NCBI RefSeq assembly: GCF_934202235.1
Contig: NZ_CAKPXS010000008.1
Coordinates: 1 to 43,490, forward strand
Source: an uncultured Limosilactobacillus sp.
GTDB lineage: Bacteria; Bacillota; Bacilli; Lactobacillales; Lactobacillaceae
DNA: 43,490 nucleotides
Direction of reading: 5' to 3'
The first letter of the stretch is position 1. Each line of letters begins with the position of its first letter. Under the pieces are notes generated by a model. That model searched no databases, was not told the origin of the DNA, and saw only the letters and a list, made by a program, of their open reading frames with translations. The position numbers and the translations under genes are program-made. Below, piece by piece: positions 1-8,342 of this stretch.

Positions 1-91
1 ATAGGCTCATTACACTTGCAAGTATTGCAATAGCCATTACACACCACTGTTTGCCACTCTTATATAACTTGTAACGTGCTCCACTAGACAT
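1..91 (-). CDS. 5' end of a secreted/surface protein with KxYKxGKxW signal peptide (partial, runs off the left edge)
   Basis: Only the first 30 codons are in the window. The start is ATG at 91-89, preceded by a GAAGGAG ribosome binding site about 7 nt upstream. Residues 8-16 read KLYKSGKQW, an exact match to the KxYKxGKxW signal-peptide motif, followed by a hydrophobic stretch (VMAIAILASVMSL). In Lactobacillales this signal type is known on large surface proteins such as serine-rich repeat adhesins and some glucansucrases, often exported by the accessory SecA2/SecY2 route. The mature part lies outside the window, so the product cannot be named. It has the same orientation as the polysaccharide cluster but is separated from it by a terminator and its own possible promoter. 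Confidence 0.75.
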   Translation of the reverse strand, partial: MSSGARYKLYKSGKQWCVMAIAILASVMSL

Positions 92-132
92 AATGAACTC
101 CTTCAATAAAAAATCACTCTTTTTTCGATGAA

Positions 133-161
133 ATTATATAGTATAACTATGTTATCAGAAA
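133..161 (-). promoter_or_regulatory. Possible promoter of the KxYKxGKxW protein gene
   Basis: On the minus strand TTTCTG (161-156) and TATAAT (138-133) are separated by 17 nt. The -10 is perfect and the -35 is poor. The palindrome ATAAC-TAT-GTTAT falls in the spacer and could bind a regulator. The very AT-rich context makes chance matches likely. Confidence 0.35.
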
Positions 162-325
162 TTGTAGTTGCAAAACCTTTACAAATTGTTACATCTGTTA
201 ACATTTCACTTTTATTTCTTATATTATATATAAAATTTAAAAATATATAAATAAAATTGCAATGCTGCAGAAAAATCGATCCAACAGATTGAATTTCATA
301 AAGCGCTGTTTGTTTTTTATTGCAA

Positions 326-356
326 ATAAAAAGCCCAAGTGATGAACCCACTTAGG
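326..356 (-). terminator. Rho-independent terminator of the polysaccharide cluster
   Basis: On the minus strand an 8-bp stem (349-356 pairs with 334-341, one T-G wobble) with a 7-nt loop is followed by CTTTTTATTT. It lies about 47 nt beyond the stop of the acyltransferase gene and closes the leftward polysaccharide transcript. Confidence 0.8.
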
Positions 357-402
357 TAGATATAAAATAGAGAGAATTTCAATTTATTTAAACAATGATT
401 TC

Positions 403-1461
403 CTATGGAAGGATAAAACCAAACAGTTTAGTTTTCTTTAAAGCAAGGATAAAAATAACAAGGAAGACGTAAATGATAAAAGGTAAAACTAAAATATGTA
501 TTGGATTAGTTAAAATATAGATGCTATTCGAATTACCAAAAAGAGAATGATTAAATAATAAATTATCAAAAAGTGGTATCACAATTGGATGCAACACATA
601 TATGCCTAAACTGGTAGATGCTAACTTAGCTGCATATATCTGCAATGACACCTTTTGTACTTTAGCAGAAACTCTTTTGATTAGTAAGTAAATAGCTACA
701 GCATATGGAAACACATTAATATTATGAAGAAATACATAGTGATGAATAGTGATCTCGTTTAAAATATTTAAAGCAAAAATAATAACTCCGAACCAGATCA
801 ACATATTTTCTTGTTTTTTAGCAAAAAAGTTTTCTTTGATAAGGTACCCCATAATAAAATACTGTATCCAAGAAGAAGATAATAGGGGTTGATAAATCAT
901 TGATTCATGAAGATGTATATGTGAAATGCCGTCAATATAGTCAAATACATTCCAACAAATAAAAGAAACACAAACAACGTAAAAAAGAATTTTTTTACCA
1001 TTCTCACTCAAAAAAGATAATACTGGTGTAAATAAGTAAAGCTGAATAATTACATAAAAAAACCAAAAAATAGTAATGATCTTATCATTGATAAATGCTG
1101 AAATAAAGTCAAAAAAGCCTAATGAGGTATGCCTTACAACGCCAAACCCGTTAAAGTATAAACCATAAAAATAAAAAAATAATGACCAAATTAAAAAAGG
1201 TACTAAAACTCTTACAAACCGCTTTTTGAAAAAATGTTCTGTACCATACCTTTGCCGATAGTTAATCAAAGTAGCACCAGAGTTCATAAAAAAAATCCCT
1301 ACTGCCGGTAAAAAAATGATTTGAATAAGCGATGCAGCTATGGTTGTCTTAGCATGAGGATTCCCAAAATGAGAAATAACAGCAGTATGCTGAAAAAGAA
1401 CTCCCAAAATTGCGATTATATTTGCTATATCAATATATGTAAGACGCTGTCGTTTCATCAT
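403..1461 (-). CDS. Membrane acyltransferase, acyltransferase-3 family (probable polysaccharide O-acylation)
   Basis: This 352-residue protein is almost entirely hydrophobic with about ten predicted membrane segments. It begins with the RLTYIDIANIIAILGV..QHT region typical of acyltransferase-3 (OafA/WecH-like) proteins; the His in the first segment (near residue 25) is at the position of the family's essential His. Such enzymes transfer acetyl or similar groups to sugars across the membrane. It is the last gene of the leftward cluster, 33 nt after the flippase stop, so decoration of the exported polysaccharide is the likely job. Start ATG (1461 or 1458) has a GGAGG about 13 nt upstream, rather far. 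GC content is very low, as in the polymerase gene. The acyl group and target sugar cannot be predicted. Confidence 0.8.
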   Translation of the reverse strand: MMKRQRLTYIDIANIIAILGVLFQHTAVISHFGNPHAKTTIAASLIQIIFLPAVGIFFMNSGATLINYRQRYGTEHFFKKRFVRVLVPFLIWSLFFYFYGLYFNGFGVVRHTSLGFFDFISAFINDKIITIFWFFYVIIQLYLFTPVLSFLSENGKKILFYVVCVSFICWNVFDYIDGISHIHLHESMIYQPLLSSSWIQYFIMGYLIKENFFAKKQENMLIWFGVIIFALNILNEITIHHYVFLHNINVFPYAVAIYLLIKRVSAKVQKVSLQIYAAKLASTSLGIYVLHPIVIPLFDNLLFNHSLFGNSNSIYILTNPIHILVLPFIIYVFLVIFILALKKTKLFGFILP

Positions 1462-1494
1462 TTGTACACAATAGCCTCCACTGAAATAGTTATG

Positions 1495-2913
1495 TTATTT
1501 AGAAAATATCTTTCTAGCTTGTTGTAATATTGGAGCCTTCAAAATAATTAATCCAACAAAATAAACAAATGCTCCAATAACAACCTGAACGGCCAAATTG
1601 ATAATTGACATATGCATAATCTCATTAAAGCGAAATACAATAATAAACATAAAGAAACCACTTATTAGATATTTCCAAGTATCTTTGAACAATCGTCTTC
1701 TACTAATTGTATTTTTAACAAAAAACAGTTGAACAGCTATGACAAAGAATTCAGATAAAACTGTAGCTAATGCAGCACCATTAGCCCCATATTCTTTAAT
1801 TAAAATAAAATTAAAAATAATATTACTAACTGCGCCAGAAGTAACTGATAAAGTATACTCCTTAACCCTATTAACTGGCATCAAATACTGAGTTCCTGTC
1901 ACATTACTCCATGCAATAAATAAAACAATGGGTGACTCAATAAACATTAACTTTCCAGTTGGTATGTATTCGTTGCCCAAAAACCATGGTGCAAATTTTA
2001 ATGATATCGACATAAGTCCAAACATCATTGGAACTGCTAACGCCGTAACGAAATCAAACGAGTTATATAAACTTTTCCTTACCCCGTTAACATCACCTTT
2101 AGCAAATTTATTTGCAACATGGGGCAACATCACCGTTCCAGTAGCTGTCACAATGGCTAAAACTAGCTTAACAATCTTGTCACCGTAGTCAAATTGGCCA
2201 GTAGCGGCTTGTGTAGACATACGACCTAGCATTAACCTATTAACAACAACGTAAACCTGCGTGGTGATGGTCGGAATAAAAAGAAGAAAAGCAGGATAAA
2301 AATGCTTTAATGGGTGTAGATCACGTAATTTAACTTTATGAATGCTCCCTCGCAAGTATGGCCAAAGCGTCAAGCTCCCACCTAATTGAGCAACCCCCAG
2401 CAGTAAAATATATTTCCAAAGATCACTTGGCCGCCGCACAAAGATAAAAATTGCCGCGATTGAAATCAACTTGACAATCGTATTTCTGACAACCGTCTTC
2501 TTAAAGTCCTCTAGTCCCATAAAATACCAGGAGATATCCACACCGGCAGCAATGATCCACAAGGACTGTAGGAGAAAGTACTTCTGGAAAGTAGTACTAA
2601 AGAATATTACTGCAACCAAATAAACGACCAACGAGCTAGATACAGTTAAAATCTGCAGTAACTCAATACTCCAAAAAGTCCGTGAACGGGCATCGATGTC
2701 GTCACGATGATAGGCAATTTCACGGTTACCATAGAGAGCAACCCCCATCTGCCCCATTAAATAGAAAAAAGTGACCCAGGCATTTGTATAGGAGTTAATC
2801 CCACTAGCATGGGCACCCAAATTCCGTGAAATATACGGAACAGTAATTAATGGTGCCAGCATATAGAGAATCTGGTAACCCGCATTATACAAATAGTTCT
2901 TGATCACTTTCAT
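1495..2913 (-). CDS. wzx: Polysaccharide repeat-unit flippase (Wzx-like, MOP superfamily)
   Basis: The protein has 472 residues and 12-14 predicted membrane helices. The N-terminus (KVIKNYLYNAGYQILYMLAPLITVPYISRNLG) is the classic start of Wzx/RfbX-type oligosaccharide flippases of lactic acid bacteria. The family moves undecaprenyl-diphosphate-linked repeat units to the outer face of the membrane for polymerisation. The start codon lies 5 nt after the glf stop and its purine-rich ribosome binding site lies inside the end of glf, which suggests coupled translation. GC content falls from the start of the gene toward its end, consistent with the mosaic make-up of such clusters. Function is confident at family level; the exact sugar unit is not known. 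Confidence 0.88.
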   Translation of the reverse strand: MKVIKNYLYNAGYQILYMLAPLITVPYISRNLGAHASGINSYTNAWVTFFYLMGQMGVALYGNREIAYHRDDIDARSRTFWSIELLQILTVSSSLVVYLVAVIFFSTTFQKYFLLQSLWIIAAGVDISWYFMGLEDFKKTVVRNTIVKLISIAAIFIFVRRPSDLWKYILLLGVAQLGGSLTLWPYLRGSIHKVKLRDLHPLKHFYPAFLLFIPTITTQVYVVVNRLMLGRMSTQAATGQFDYGDKIVKLVLAIVTATGTVMLPHVANKFAKGDVNGVRKSLYNSFDFVTALAVPMMFGLMSISLKFAPWFLGNEYIPTGKLMFIESPIVLFIAWSNVTGTQYLMPVNRVKEYTLSVTSGAVSNIIFNFILIKEYGANGAALATVLSEFFVIAVQLFFVKNTISRRRLFKDTWKYLISGFFMFIIVFRFNEIMHMSIINLAVQVVIGAFVYFVGLIILKAPILQQARKIFSK

Positions 2914-2918
2914 CTTTG

Positions 2919-4031
2919 TTAATCAAACTCCTCATGAACTGCCCTGAGTGCGGCACTTAAAACTTGATCCATGTTGTAATACCGGTACTGACCGAGTCGC
3001 CCACCAAACATTACTTGCGGCGTCTTCTCAGCTAGTTTCGTGTATTCCTTGTACAATGAATTATTATGACTGTTATTGACCGGGTAGTAAGGTTCGTCAC
3101 CACGGTGCCAGTCAGCCGGGTACTCACGAGTAATAACCGTCTTCTCCTTGTCGCCTTTGCCAAACTCAAAGTGCTTGTGTTCGATAATCCGTGTATAAGG
3201 TGTTTCAGCGTCAGTATAGTTAACCACGGCGTTACCCTGGTGGTTATCCTCGTTGAGCTCTTCGGTTTCGAAACGGAGACTGCGGTATTCTAATTCACCT
3301 AGTTGATAGTCGAAGAACTGGTCAATTGGCCCAGTAAACAGGACCCGGGGATACTTGGCCAGGTATTCATCCTTGTGGTCAAAGAAATCAACACCTAACT
3401 CAACATCAATCAGGTCACTCGCCAGCATCTTTTCGACAATTTGCGTGTAGCCACCAATTGGGATGCCCTGGTAACTGTCGTTAAAGTAGTTGTTGTCATA
3501 AGTTAGCCGGACTGGAAGGCGGCGAATGATGAAGGCTGGTAATTCAGTAGCCTTCTGGCCCCACTGCTTTTCCGTGTAGCCCTTGACCAACTTTTCATAG
3601 ATATCGCGACCAATCAACGAAATCGCCTGCTCTTCCAAATTAGCTGGTTGCTTGCCAGCCATTTCTCGGCGTTGCTCATTGATTTTAGCCATTGCCTCAG
3701 CCGGTGTCGCCACACCCCACATCTTATTAAAGGTATTCATATTAAATGGTAAGTTATAAATCTCGCCCTTGTAGTTAGCAACCGGACTGTTAGTGTATCG
3801 GTTAAACTCAGCAAACTGGTTAATGTATTGCCAAATTGCTTTATTGGAAGTATGGAAAATGTGGGCACCATATTGGTGAACCTGGATTCCATCAACTGCC
3901 TTTGTATAAATGTTTCCAGCGATGTGATCACGTTTTTCAATCACTTTGACCAGCTTGCCGCGCTTAGCTGCTTCATAGGCAAAGGTAGCACCGTAAAGGC
4001 CGGCACCAACTACTAGATAATCATATTTCAT
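2919..4031 (-). CDS. glf: UDP-galactopyranose mutase
   Basis: This 370-residue flavoprotein interconverts UDP-galactopyranose and UDP-galactofuranose. The N-terminal FAD-binding motif VVGAGLYGA (residues 7-15) is followed by the Glf-type YGAHIFHTSNKAIWQYI segment and NLPFNMNTFNKMWG. Near the C-terminus GGRLGQYRYYNMDQVL is the conserved FAD/active-site block. Length matches bacterial Glf (about 370-390). The start has GAGGG 9 nt upstream. GC is higher than in the neighbouring membrane genes (about 47 percent in a 60-base sample at 3241). Its presence predicts galactofuranose in the polymer made by this cluster. Confidence 0.96.
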   Translation of the reverse strand: MKYDYLVVGAGLYGATFAYEAAKRGKLVKVIEKRDHIAGNIYTKAVDGIQVHQYGAHIFHTSNKAIWQYINQFAEFNRYTNSPVANYKGEIYNLPFNMNTFNKMWGVATPAEAMAKINEQRREMAGKQPANLEEQAISLIGRDIYEKLVKGYTEKQWGQKATELPAFIIRRLPVRLTYDNNYFNDSYQGIPIGGYTQIVEKMLASDLIDVELGVDFFDHKDEYLAKYPRVLFTGPIDQFFDYQLGELEYRSLRFETEELNEDNHQGNAVVNYTDAETPYTRIIEHKHFEFGKGDKEKTVITREYPADWHRGDEPYYPVNNSHNNSLYKEYTKLAEKTPQVMFGGRLGQYRYYNMDQVLSAALRAVHEEFD

Positions 4032-4046
4032 AATTTTAAACCCTCG

Positions 4047-4664
4047 CTAAATCAAATGTTTCCACGTTGTAATTGAAAAAGAAACAACCATGCCTAGCAA
4101 TAAGCCAACCGCTGCGCCAAGGAGCGCCATTTTCTTTGTGGATGGTGATGTTTTGCTAGTTGTATCACTTTTACTTGCCTTCGAAAAAAGAGAAACTTGT
4201 TTTGCAGAAGGAACTCTTCGAGGTATCTCCTTCGCCGCTGCATCTGTCACTGCATTAACAATCTTTGCTGCTCTCTTAGCGCTGCTGGATTTGACGGATA
4301 CTTTTATTAAAGTTGTTTGAGCTACTGGATCGGCATTTACCATAGATGATATATCCTTAACAGTATATTCTTTGCGCATATTTTTAGGTAATTCTCTGTG
4401 CGCTCGCTTTGCGACATTCTTGCTTTCAGTAATTTTAGCATAGGTTTTTCCTAAACTAATATCTGCTTGAACCTCTTCATTAGCATTGGCCCCTTGATAT
4501 GAGGTTGAAGTCATAATAGTTCTTTCAGCTTCGTAAGTTGTATGACGTTTATGACGAGCATACAAAATACCCAAAATTCCAAAAATAATTGTAAAACAAG
4601 CAATAACGATTATATTTTTCCAAATGATGTTTTTGCTTAATTTTGTTTGTTCGTGATTATTCAT
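4047..4664 (-). CDS. Wzz-like polysaccharide chain-length protein (YveK/CpsC type)
   Basis: This 205-residue protein has one membrane segment near the N-terminus (about residues 17-36), a middle domain with predicted helices (LGKTYAKITESKNVAKRA) and a second membrane segment at the C-terminus (LLGAAVGLLLGMVVSFSI), the layout of Wzz/CpsC polymerase co-factors. ATG at 4664 is chosen because GGAGG sits 5 nt upstream; the start overlaps the polymerase stop by 8 nt (ATGAATAA), so translation is coupled. A longer reading from 4703 lacks a ribosome binding site. No tyrosine kinase or phosphatase partner, common with CpsC, is present in the window, so control of chain length may be kinase-independent or supplied elsewhere. 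Confidence 0.8.
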   Translation of the reverse strand: MNNHEQTKLSKNIIWKNIIVIACFTIIFGILGILYARHKRHTTYEAERTIMTSTSYQGANANEEVQADISLGKTYAKITESKNVAKRAHRELPKNMRKEYTVKDISSMVNADPVAQTTLIKVSVKSSSAKRAAKIVNAVTDAAAKEIPRRVPSAKQVSLFSKASKSDTTSKTSPSTKKMALLGAAVGLLLGMVVSFSITTWKHLI

Positions 4665-5865
4665 TGTTACCTCCAGAAGGTGTCCAAATTTTTTCTTTTG
4701 CAAAAAGAGCTAATAAGAATGGGTTATAAACGAAATGAATTATATAAGGTTCAAACATACAGTTAATCGCAACAATTAACATAATGACAGATAAAACATA
4801 TGTTTTGTTGATTGTAGATCGTATAGCTATTATTGTCATTGAGATAATCACCAAACAAAAGGCAATTAATCCCCACAACAATAACATTCTGACATAAGAG
4901 GAATCAATGAAAAAATAATTAATCCCTATATGGTCCATTGGATTATTTTGGAATGAATTTCCCTTAAATCCTGAATAGGTGTGTTCTACAATTTTCCTTC
5001 CTAGTAAATTCACATTATATTTTTTAAAAGCTATTTGACCATACATTAACCTCCCAGAAAACAATTTATCAAGTTTATGCAAGATATGGTTGCCAGAATG
5101 ATAAAAAAATGAAAGAACAATTATCAACGTTGCCAGAATAGGTGTAGCCATCCAGTAAAAAGATGACAAAATACGAGATACTCTATTTCCGTGATATGCT
5201 CTTTGTGCAATTTCAACAATCGGAATAAAGAAAAGTACTGCAAAAAAATCTAGCCGTGTATTAGTAAGCCCCATAATTATACAGTCAATGACAACAATAC
5301 CAAAATAATCCCAAACATTTAGATTTCCAAACCTCAAATAACAATATGCAAGCACAATATACAAGTAGATCGTAGCAGCATATGTGGCATATGCCATTCC
5401 CAAAGCATATCGAGTTGGCCTTAATGGGGAATAATATATTAAATTTGGAATAATTCCGACTAATGCAAATATAAACGTTAATAGCAAGCTAATTACACTC
5501 AAATAGAGAAACCATGAAATAATCTTTCTAAATTCTATGTTTTTGGCCCCTACCATCAACAAACAGACAAATACAAAATCCGCATTCTGTGCTTTTCGCC
5601 AAACTACTAGGCTAATAACAAAAGCAAAAAATATCAGAAACAATTGTTTTAATTTCCATTTATCAATTATGAAAACTTTACCTAGCAAAAACGGAATAGC
5701 CATATAAGAAATTAGTCTTAAGGAATGACCCCCAATAGTTGAACTAAACATAGTATTGAGTAAGAAAGAGGGTATAAAATAAATAATAAATCCCAAAAAA
5801 TATAATTGCTCTCCAGTAATATAATTACCCAATATAGATATTCCTTTGTTTCTCTCAATATTCAT
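4657..5865 (-). CDS. Probable polysaccharide polymerase (Wzy-like membrane protein)
   Basis: This 402-residue protein is very hydrophobic with about ten predicted membrane helices and one longer hydrophilic section near residues 255-315, as in Wzy and EpsG-type O-antigen or capsule polymerases. Sequence conservation in this class is low, so the call rests on topology, size and position: it lies between a glycosyltransferase and a chain-length protein and is the only polymerase candidate in the cluster. AGGAG is 5 nt upstream of the ATG. Base composition is strongly AT-rich, typical for polymerase genes, which are the most exchanged part of such loci. It could instead be another membrane enzyme of the pathway, but this is less likely. 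Confidence 0.72.
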   Translation of the reverse strand: MNIERNKGISILGNYITGEQLYFLGFIIYFIPSFLLNTMFSSTIGGHSLRLISYMAIPFLLGKVFIIDKWKLKQLFLIFFAFVISLVVWRKAQNADFVFVCLLMVGAKNIEFRKIISWFLYLSVISLLLTFIFALVGIIPNLIYYSPLRPTRYALGMAYATYAATIYLYIVLAYCYLRFGNLNVWDYFGIVVIDCIIMGLTNTRLDFFAVLFFIPIVEIAQRAYHGNRVSRILSSFYWMATPILATLIIVLSFFYHSGNHILHKLDKLFSGRLMYGQIAFKKYNVNLLGRKIVEHTYSGFKGNSFQNNPMDHIGINYFFIDSSYVRMLLLWGLIAFCLVIISMTIIAIRSTINKTYVLSVIMLIVAINCMFEPYIIHFVYNPFLLALFAKEKIWTPSGGNNE

Positions 5866-5895
5866 AAGTTCTCCTGATATATAGGCTACACAAAG

Positions 5896-6825
5896 CTATT
5901 TTTTAATCTTAGCAATATAAATTGGACGATGCTTGCTTTGCATATATGTCTTTCCGACGTATTTACCAACAACTCCGGTAAACACTAACTGAATACTCCC
6001 AATAAAAAGGGTAATGCAAGCCAATGACGACCATCCAAAGGCACTTGCACCTGGTGAGATAAAATGTCGAATAATGATAAACAGCAATCCTAAAAAAGAT
6101 ACAATCGACAAGAAGAGACCAATCCAAATAGCTAGTGAGAGAGGGGCATCTGAGAAACTCATAATACCATCAACAGCATATTTAGTAAGTTTCCAAACAG
6201 ACCAATCCGTATCGCCAGCTACCCGTTCTATGTTATGGTAATCGAGATACTTAGTCTTAAAACCGACCCAGCTAAAAATGCCCTTAGAAAAACGATCGTA
6301 TTCCGCCACAGACAAGACAGCGTTGACCATCTGTCTTGTCATCATTCGGTAGTCTCTAGCACCTGGAATAATCTCAGTATCCGAGATCTTATTAATTACA
6401 TGGTAGAACTGGCTAGAGAGGAAGGACTTAAACTTTTTTTCGCCTTTACGATCAACTCGTCTTGTACCAACACAGTCATATTCGCCGCTTTCCAGGGAAT
6501 TAAACATCGTTGGCAACATCGATGGTGGGTCTTGCAAATCCACATCCATTACTACCACATAGTCGCCAGTAGACGCTTGCAGCCCGGCATAGAGTGCTGC
6601 TTCTTTGCCAAAATTACGAGAAAAGGAAACAAAGTGAACTTGCTTTGGATGATCATCATGAAGCCGTTCCATTTCCGCGAGCGTTTTATCAGAGGAACCA
6701 TCATTAATAAACCAATACTCAACGTTAACATCCATCTGCTTAACAACTTTATCGACAGCTGGATAGAATAATGGGATGGATTCCTGTTCATTGTAGCAAG
6801 GAACAACAATCGACAGTGTTTTCAT
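5896..6825 (-). CDS. Family 2 glycosyltransferase, DPM1/GtrB-like with two C-terminal membrane helices
   Basis: The protein has 309 residues from ATG 6825, chosen because GGGAGG lies 7 nt upstream; an upstream ATG pair has no such site. The N-terminus TLSIVVPCYNEQESI, the NDGSSD motif and DVDLQDPP (metal-binding DxD region) are those of family 2 transferases that act on polyprenyl phosphate. Two hydrophobic segments near residues 225-295 match GtrB/CsbB/YkcC-type enzymes, which make undecaprenyl-phosphate hexoses for side-chain transfer. It therefore may add a branch sugar rather than build the main chain. A GtrA-type flippase that could work with it lies about 5.3 kb to the right (12131-12565). 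The sugar is not predictable. Confidence 0.85.
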   Translation of the reverse strand: MKTLSIVVPCYNEQESIPLFYPAVDKVVKQMDVNVEYWFINDGSSDKTLAEMERLHDDHPKQVHFVSFSRNFGKEAALYAGLQASTGDYVVVMDVDLQDPPSMLPTMFNSLESGEYDCVGTRRVDRKGEKKFKSFLSSQFYHVINKISDTEIIPGARDYRMMTRQMVNAVLSVAEYDRFSKGIFSWVGFKTKYLDYHNIERVAGDTDWSVWKLTKYAVDGIMSFSDAPLSLAIWIGLFLSIVSFLGLLFIIIRHFISPGASAFGWSSLACITLFIGSIQLVFTGVVGKYVGKTYMQSKHRPIYIAKIKK

Positions 6826-6842
6826 TACTACACCTCCCAACA

Positions 6843-7604
6843 TCAAGCATGTCCGACAATCTTCCGTTTAATAAAGTTACCACCCTTGACTAGCCAATTA
6901 GTATGCTCCATAAACACATACTTCACATCATGGGTCTTATATTGCGGATGTTGAATCAGCCAAACATCCAGCAATAATTCACTCAGAAAACCATAAACCC
7001 GTTGTTCATAGGCGGAATACGAACTAATATCGATCTGGCCTTCCACTTTATGTAGCACATCAAACATCCAAGTCAGGTATTCGTCCAGAGGTTGCTTCTT
7101 CATGATGAACATGTTGAACATGTGGGCCCAGGTCCGCTTCATCACCGTTTCAAACGCATCCGCATACTCCGGATAATCTTCTTGAATCACCTGCCGCATC
7201 ACATTAAATGGCTCATGCTGATGAGCGTGCAGGTAGTGCGACTCGTTGATTTCGATATAATAATTACGCTTTTGGGGCAAGATAATATCGTACTGCCCCA
7301 GCAACTCCTTCGCTTTTTCCCCAGAGAGGACTGCATCAAGCGACTTCTTTTTATTTAAGCTCAAGTAGCGACGATAGTGGACCAACCCCAGTGCGTCAAC
7401 ATCAAGGTTCTTCCATCCCCAGTAAATCGCCGTCAATTCGTTATAGTGGGCGTTTTCTTTTGAGATATTATCACCAGTGTTATCGCCCTGAAAAGTATGG
7501 TTAACATCCGGATGTAAGTCTTTGCCGACAAAGACCGGTAAGTAGAGCTGGTCTGTTGGCATGGCAACATTCTTATGAGTAGCCACAATAACTTTAACTT
7601 TCAT
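6843..7604 (-). CDS. DUF4422 family glycosyltransferase
   Basis: The 253-residue protein begins VKVIVATHKN and contains GDNTGDNISKENAHYNELTAIYWGWKN and the GLVHYRRYL motif, hallmarks of DUF4422 proteins found in capsule and exopolysaccharide loci and regarded as glycosyltransferases. No signal peptide or membrane segment is visible, so it should act on the cytoplasmic face. An AAGGAG site 5 nt before the ATG overlaps the stop of the priming-enzyme gene, so it is the second gene of the operon and is the best candidate for the first transfer onto the primed lipid. In some loci such proteins occur next to glf, and galactofuranosyl transfer is a reasonable but unproven idea. Confidence 0.8.
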   Translation of the reverse strand: MKVKVIVATHKNVAMPTDQLYLPVFVGKDLHPDVNHTFQGDNTGDNISKENAHYNELTAIYWGWKNLDVDALGLVHYRRYLSLNKKKSLDAVLSGEKAKELLGQYDIILPQKRNYYIEINESHYLHAHQHEPFNVMRQVIQEDYPEYADAFETVMKRTWAHMFNMFIMKKQPLDEYLTWMFDVLHKVEGQIDISSYSAYEQRVYGFLSELLLDVWLIQHPQYKTHDVKYVFMEHTNWLVKGGNFIKRKIVGHA

Positions 7605-7616
7605 TTTTACTCCTTA

Positions 7617-8264
7617 TTAGTACGCACCGGTACTTTTGAAAATACTGATTATATTCTTGACCATAATTTCAAAATCAAAGTGCAAAGATGCCTTATCGAC
7701 ATAGCTTAACTCTAAATCAGCACGTTCTGGGTAACCGATGTTGCTTCGCCCACTTGCCTGCCACAATCCCATTGCTCCGGGGCGAACAGACAAAAACTTA
7801 TCCACACGGTCGCCATATTCAACTAATTCTTCCTTCACCACTGGTCGCGGTCCAACAATCGACATTTCTCCCCTCAGAATGTTAATGAACTGAGGAATCT
7901 CATCAATTGATGTTTTTCTCAACCAGCCGCCCAATTTTGTGATTCGGGGGTCTTCATTTGGTTCTAGTTTGTAATTATTTTGAACATACTTTTTATATAA
8001 TTCTGGATCTTGATGAAGAATCTCATCAGCCCCCACCACCATTGAACGAAATTTCAGAATCTTAAACGGTTTATGATATTGACCAATTCTGACTTGTTCA
8101 AAGAAAACAGGTCCCTTGTTATCCCCAAACTTATCAGTAACCCACACTACCAAAAAAATTGGGCTAAAGACAACCAGCGCTAATGATGATAAAACAATAT
8201 CACATAACCGTTTGACAAAGCGATACCACCATGACTGGTTGTTTGAATATTTGTATTCAACCAT
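7617..8264 (-). CDS. Priming undecaprenyl-phosphate sugar phosphotransferase (short PglC-like form)
   Basis: This 215-residue enzyme starts the repeat unit by moving sugar-1-phosphate onto undecaprenyl phosphate. A single hydrophobic re-entrant helix (residues 20-42) is followed by the catalytic domain with GPVFFEQVRIG, FKILKFRSM, the catalytic Asp-Glu dyad (SIDEIPQ, residues 119-124) and SIVGPRP (136-142). It is the minimal form without the N-terminal membrane domain of WbaP/WcaJ. It is the first gene of the leftward operon, 43 nt after a good promoter -10 box. GAGG lies about 11 nt before the ATG. The sugar is likely a hexose or N-acetylated hexose, not decided by sequence alone. Confidence 0.93.
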   Translation of the reverse strand: MVEYKYSNNQSWWYRFVKRLCDIVLSSLALVVFSPIFLVVWVTDKFGDNKGPVFFEQVRIGQYHKPFKILKFRSMVVGADEILHQDPELYKKYVQNNYKLEPNEDPRITKLGGWLRKTSIDEIPQFINILRGEMSIVGPRPVVKEELVEYGDRVDKFLSVRPGAMGLWQASGRSNIGYPERADLELSYVDKASLHFDFEIMVKNIISIFKSTGAY

Positions 8265-8306
8265 TAATTCAATGCCTCATATTTTCTGAAAAATTCACTA
8301 ACAAAG

Positions 8307-8335
8307 ATAATACCGAGTCTCTAGTCATTTAGCAA
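8307..8335 (-). promoter_or_regulatory. Promoter of the polysaccharide operon
   Basis: On the minus strand TTGCTA (8335-8330) and TATTAT (8312-8307) are separated by exactly 17 nt. Transcription would begin near 8300 and run through all eight polysaccharide genes to the terminator near 340. The promoter sits directly after the recX stop, so the cluster need not depend on recX transcription. Confidence 0.7.
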
Positions 8336-8342
8336 GCGCGGC

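Larger units (their letters stand above)
92..402. other. AT-rich intergenic region between the acyltransferase gene and the partial secreted-protein gene
   Basis: These 311 bases are very AT-rich and hold no convincing gene. The part next to 402 contains a leftward terminator (326-356). The part next to 92 contains a possible promoter and a small palindrome (ATAAC-TAT-GTTAT, 143-155) in front of the partial gene. Bases 162-325 show no further clear feature. Confidence 0.6.

Noticed and set aside
103..351. 82-codon open frame (minus) in the left intergenic region
   Set aside because: Very AT-rich, no ribosome binding site, overlaps the cluster terminator and the likely promoter of the secreted-protein gene, and has no recognisable sequence pattern.
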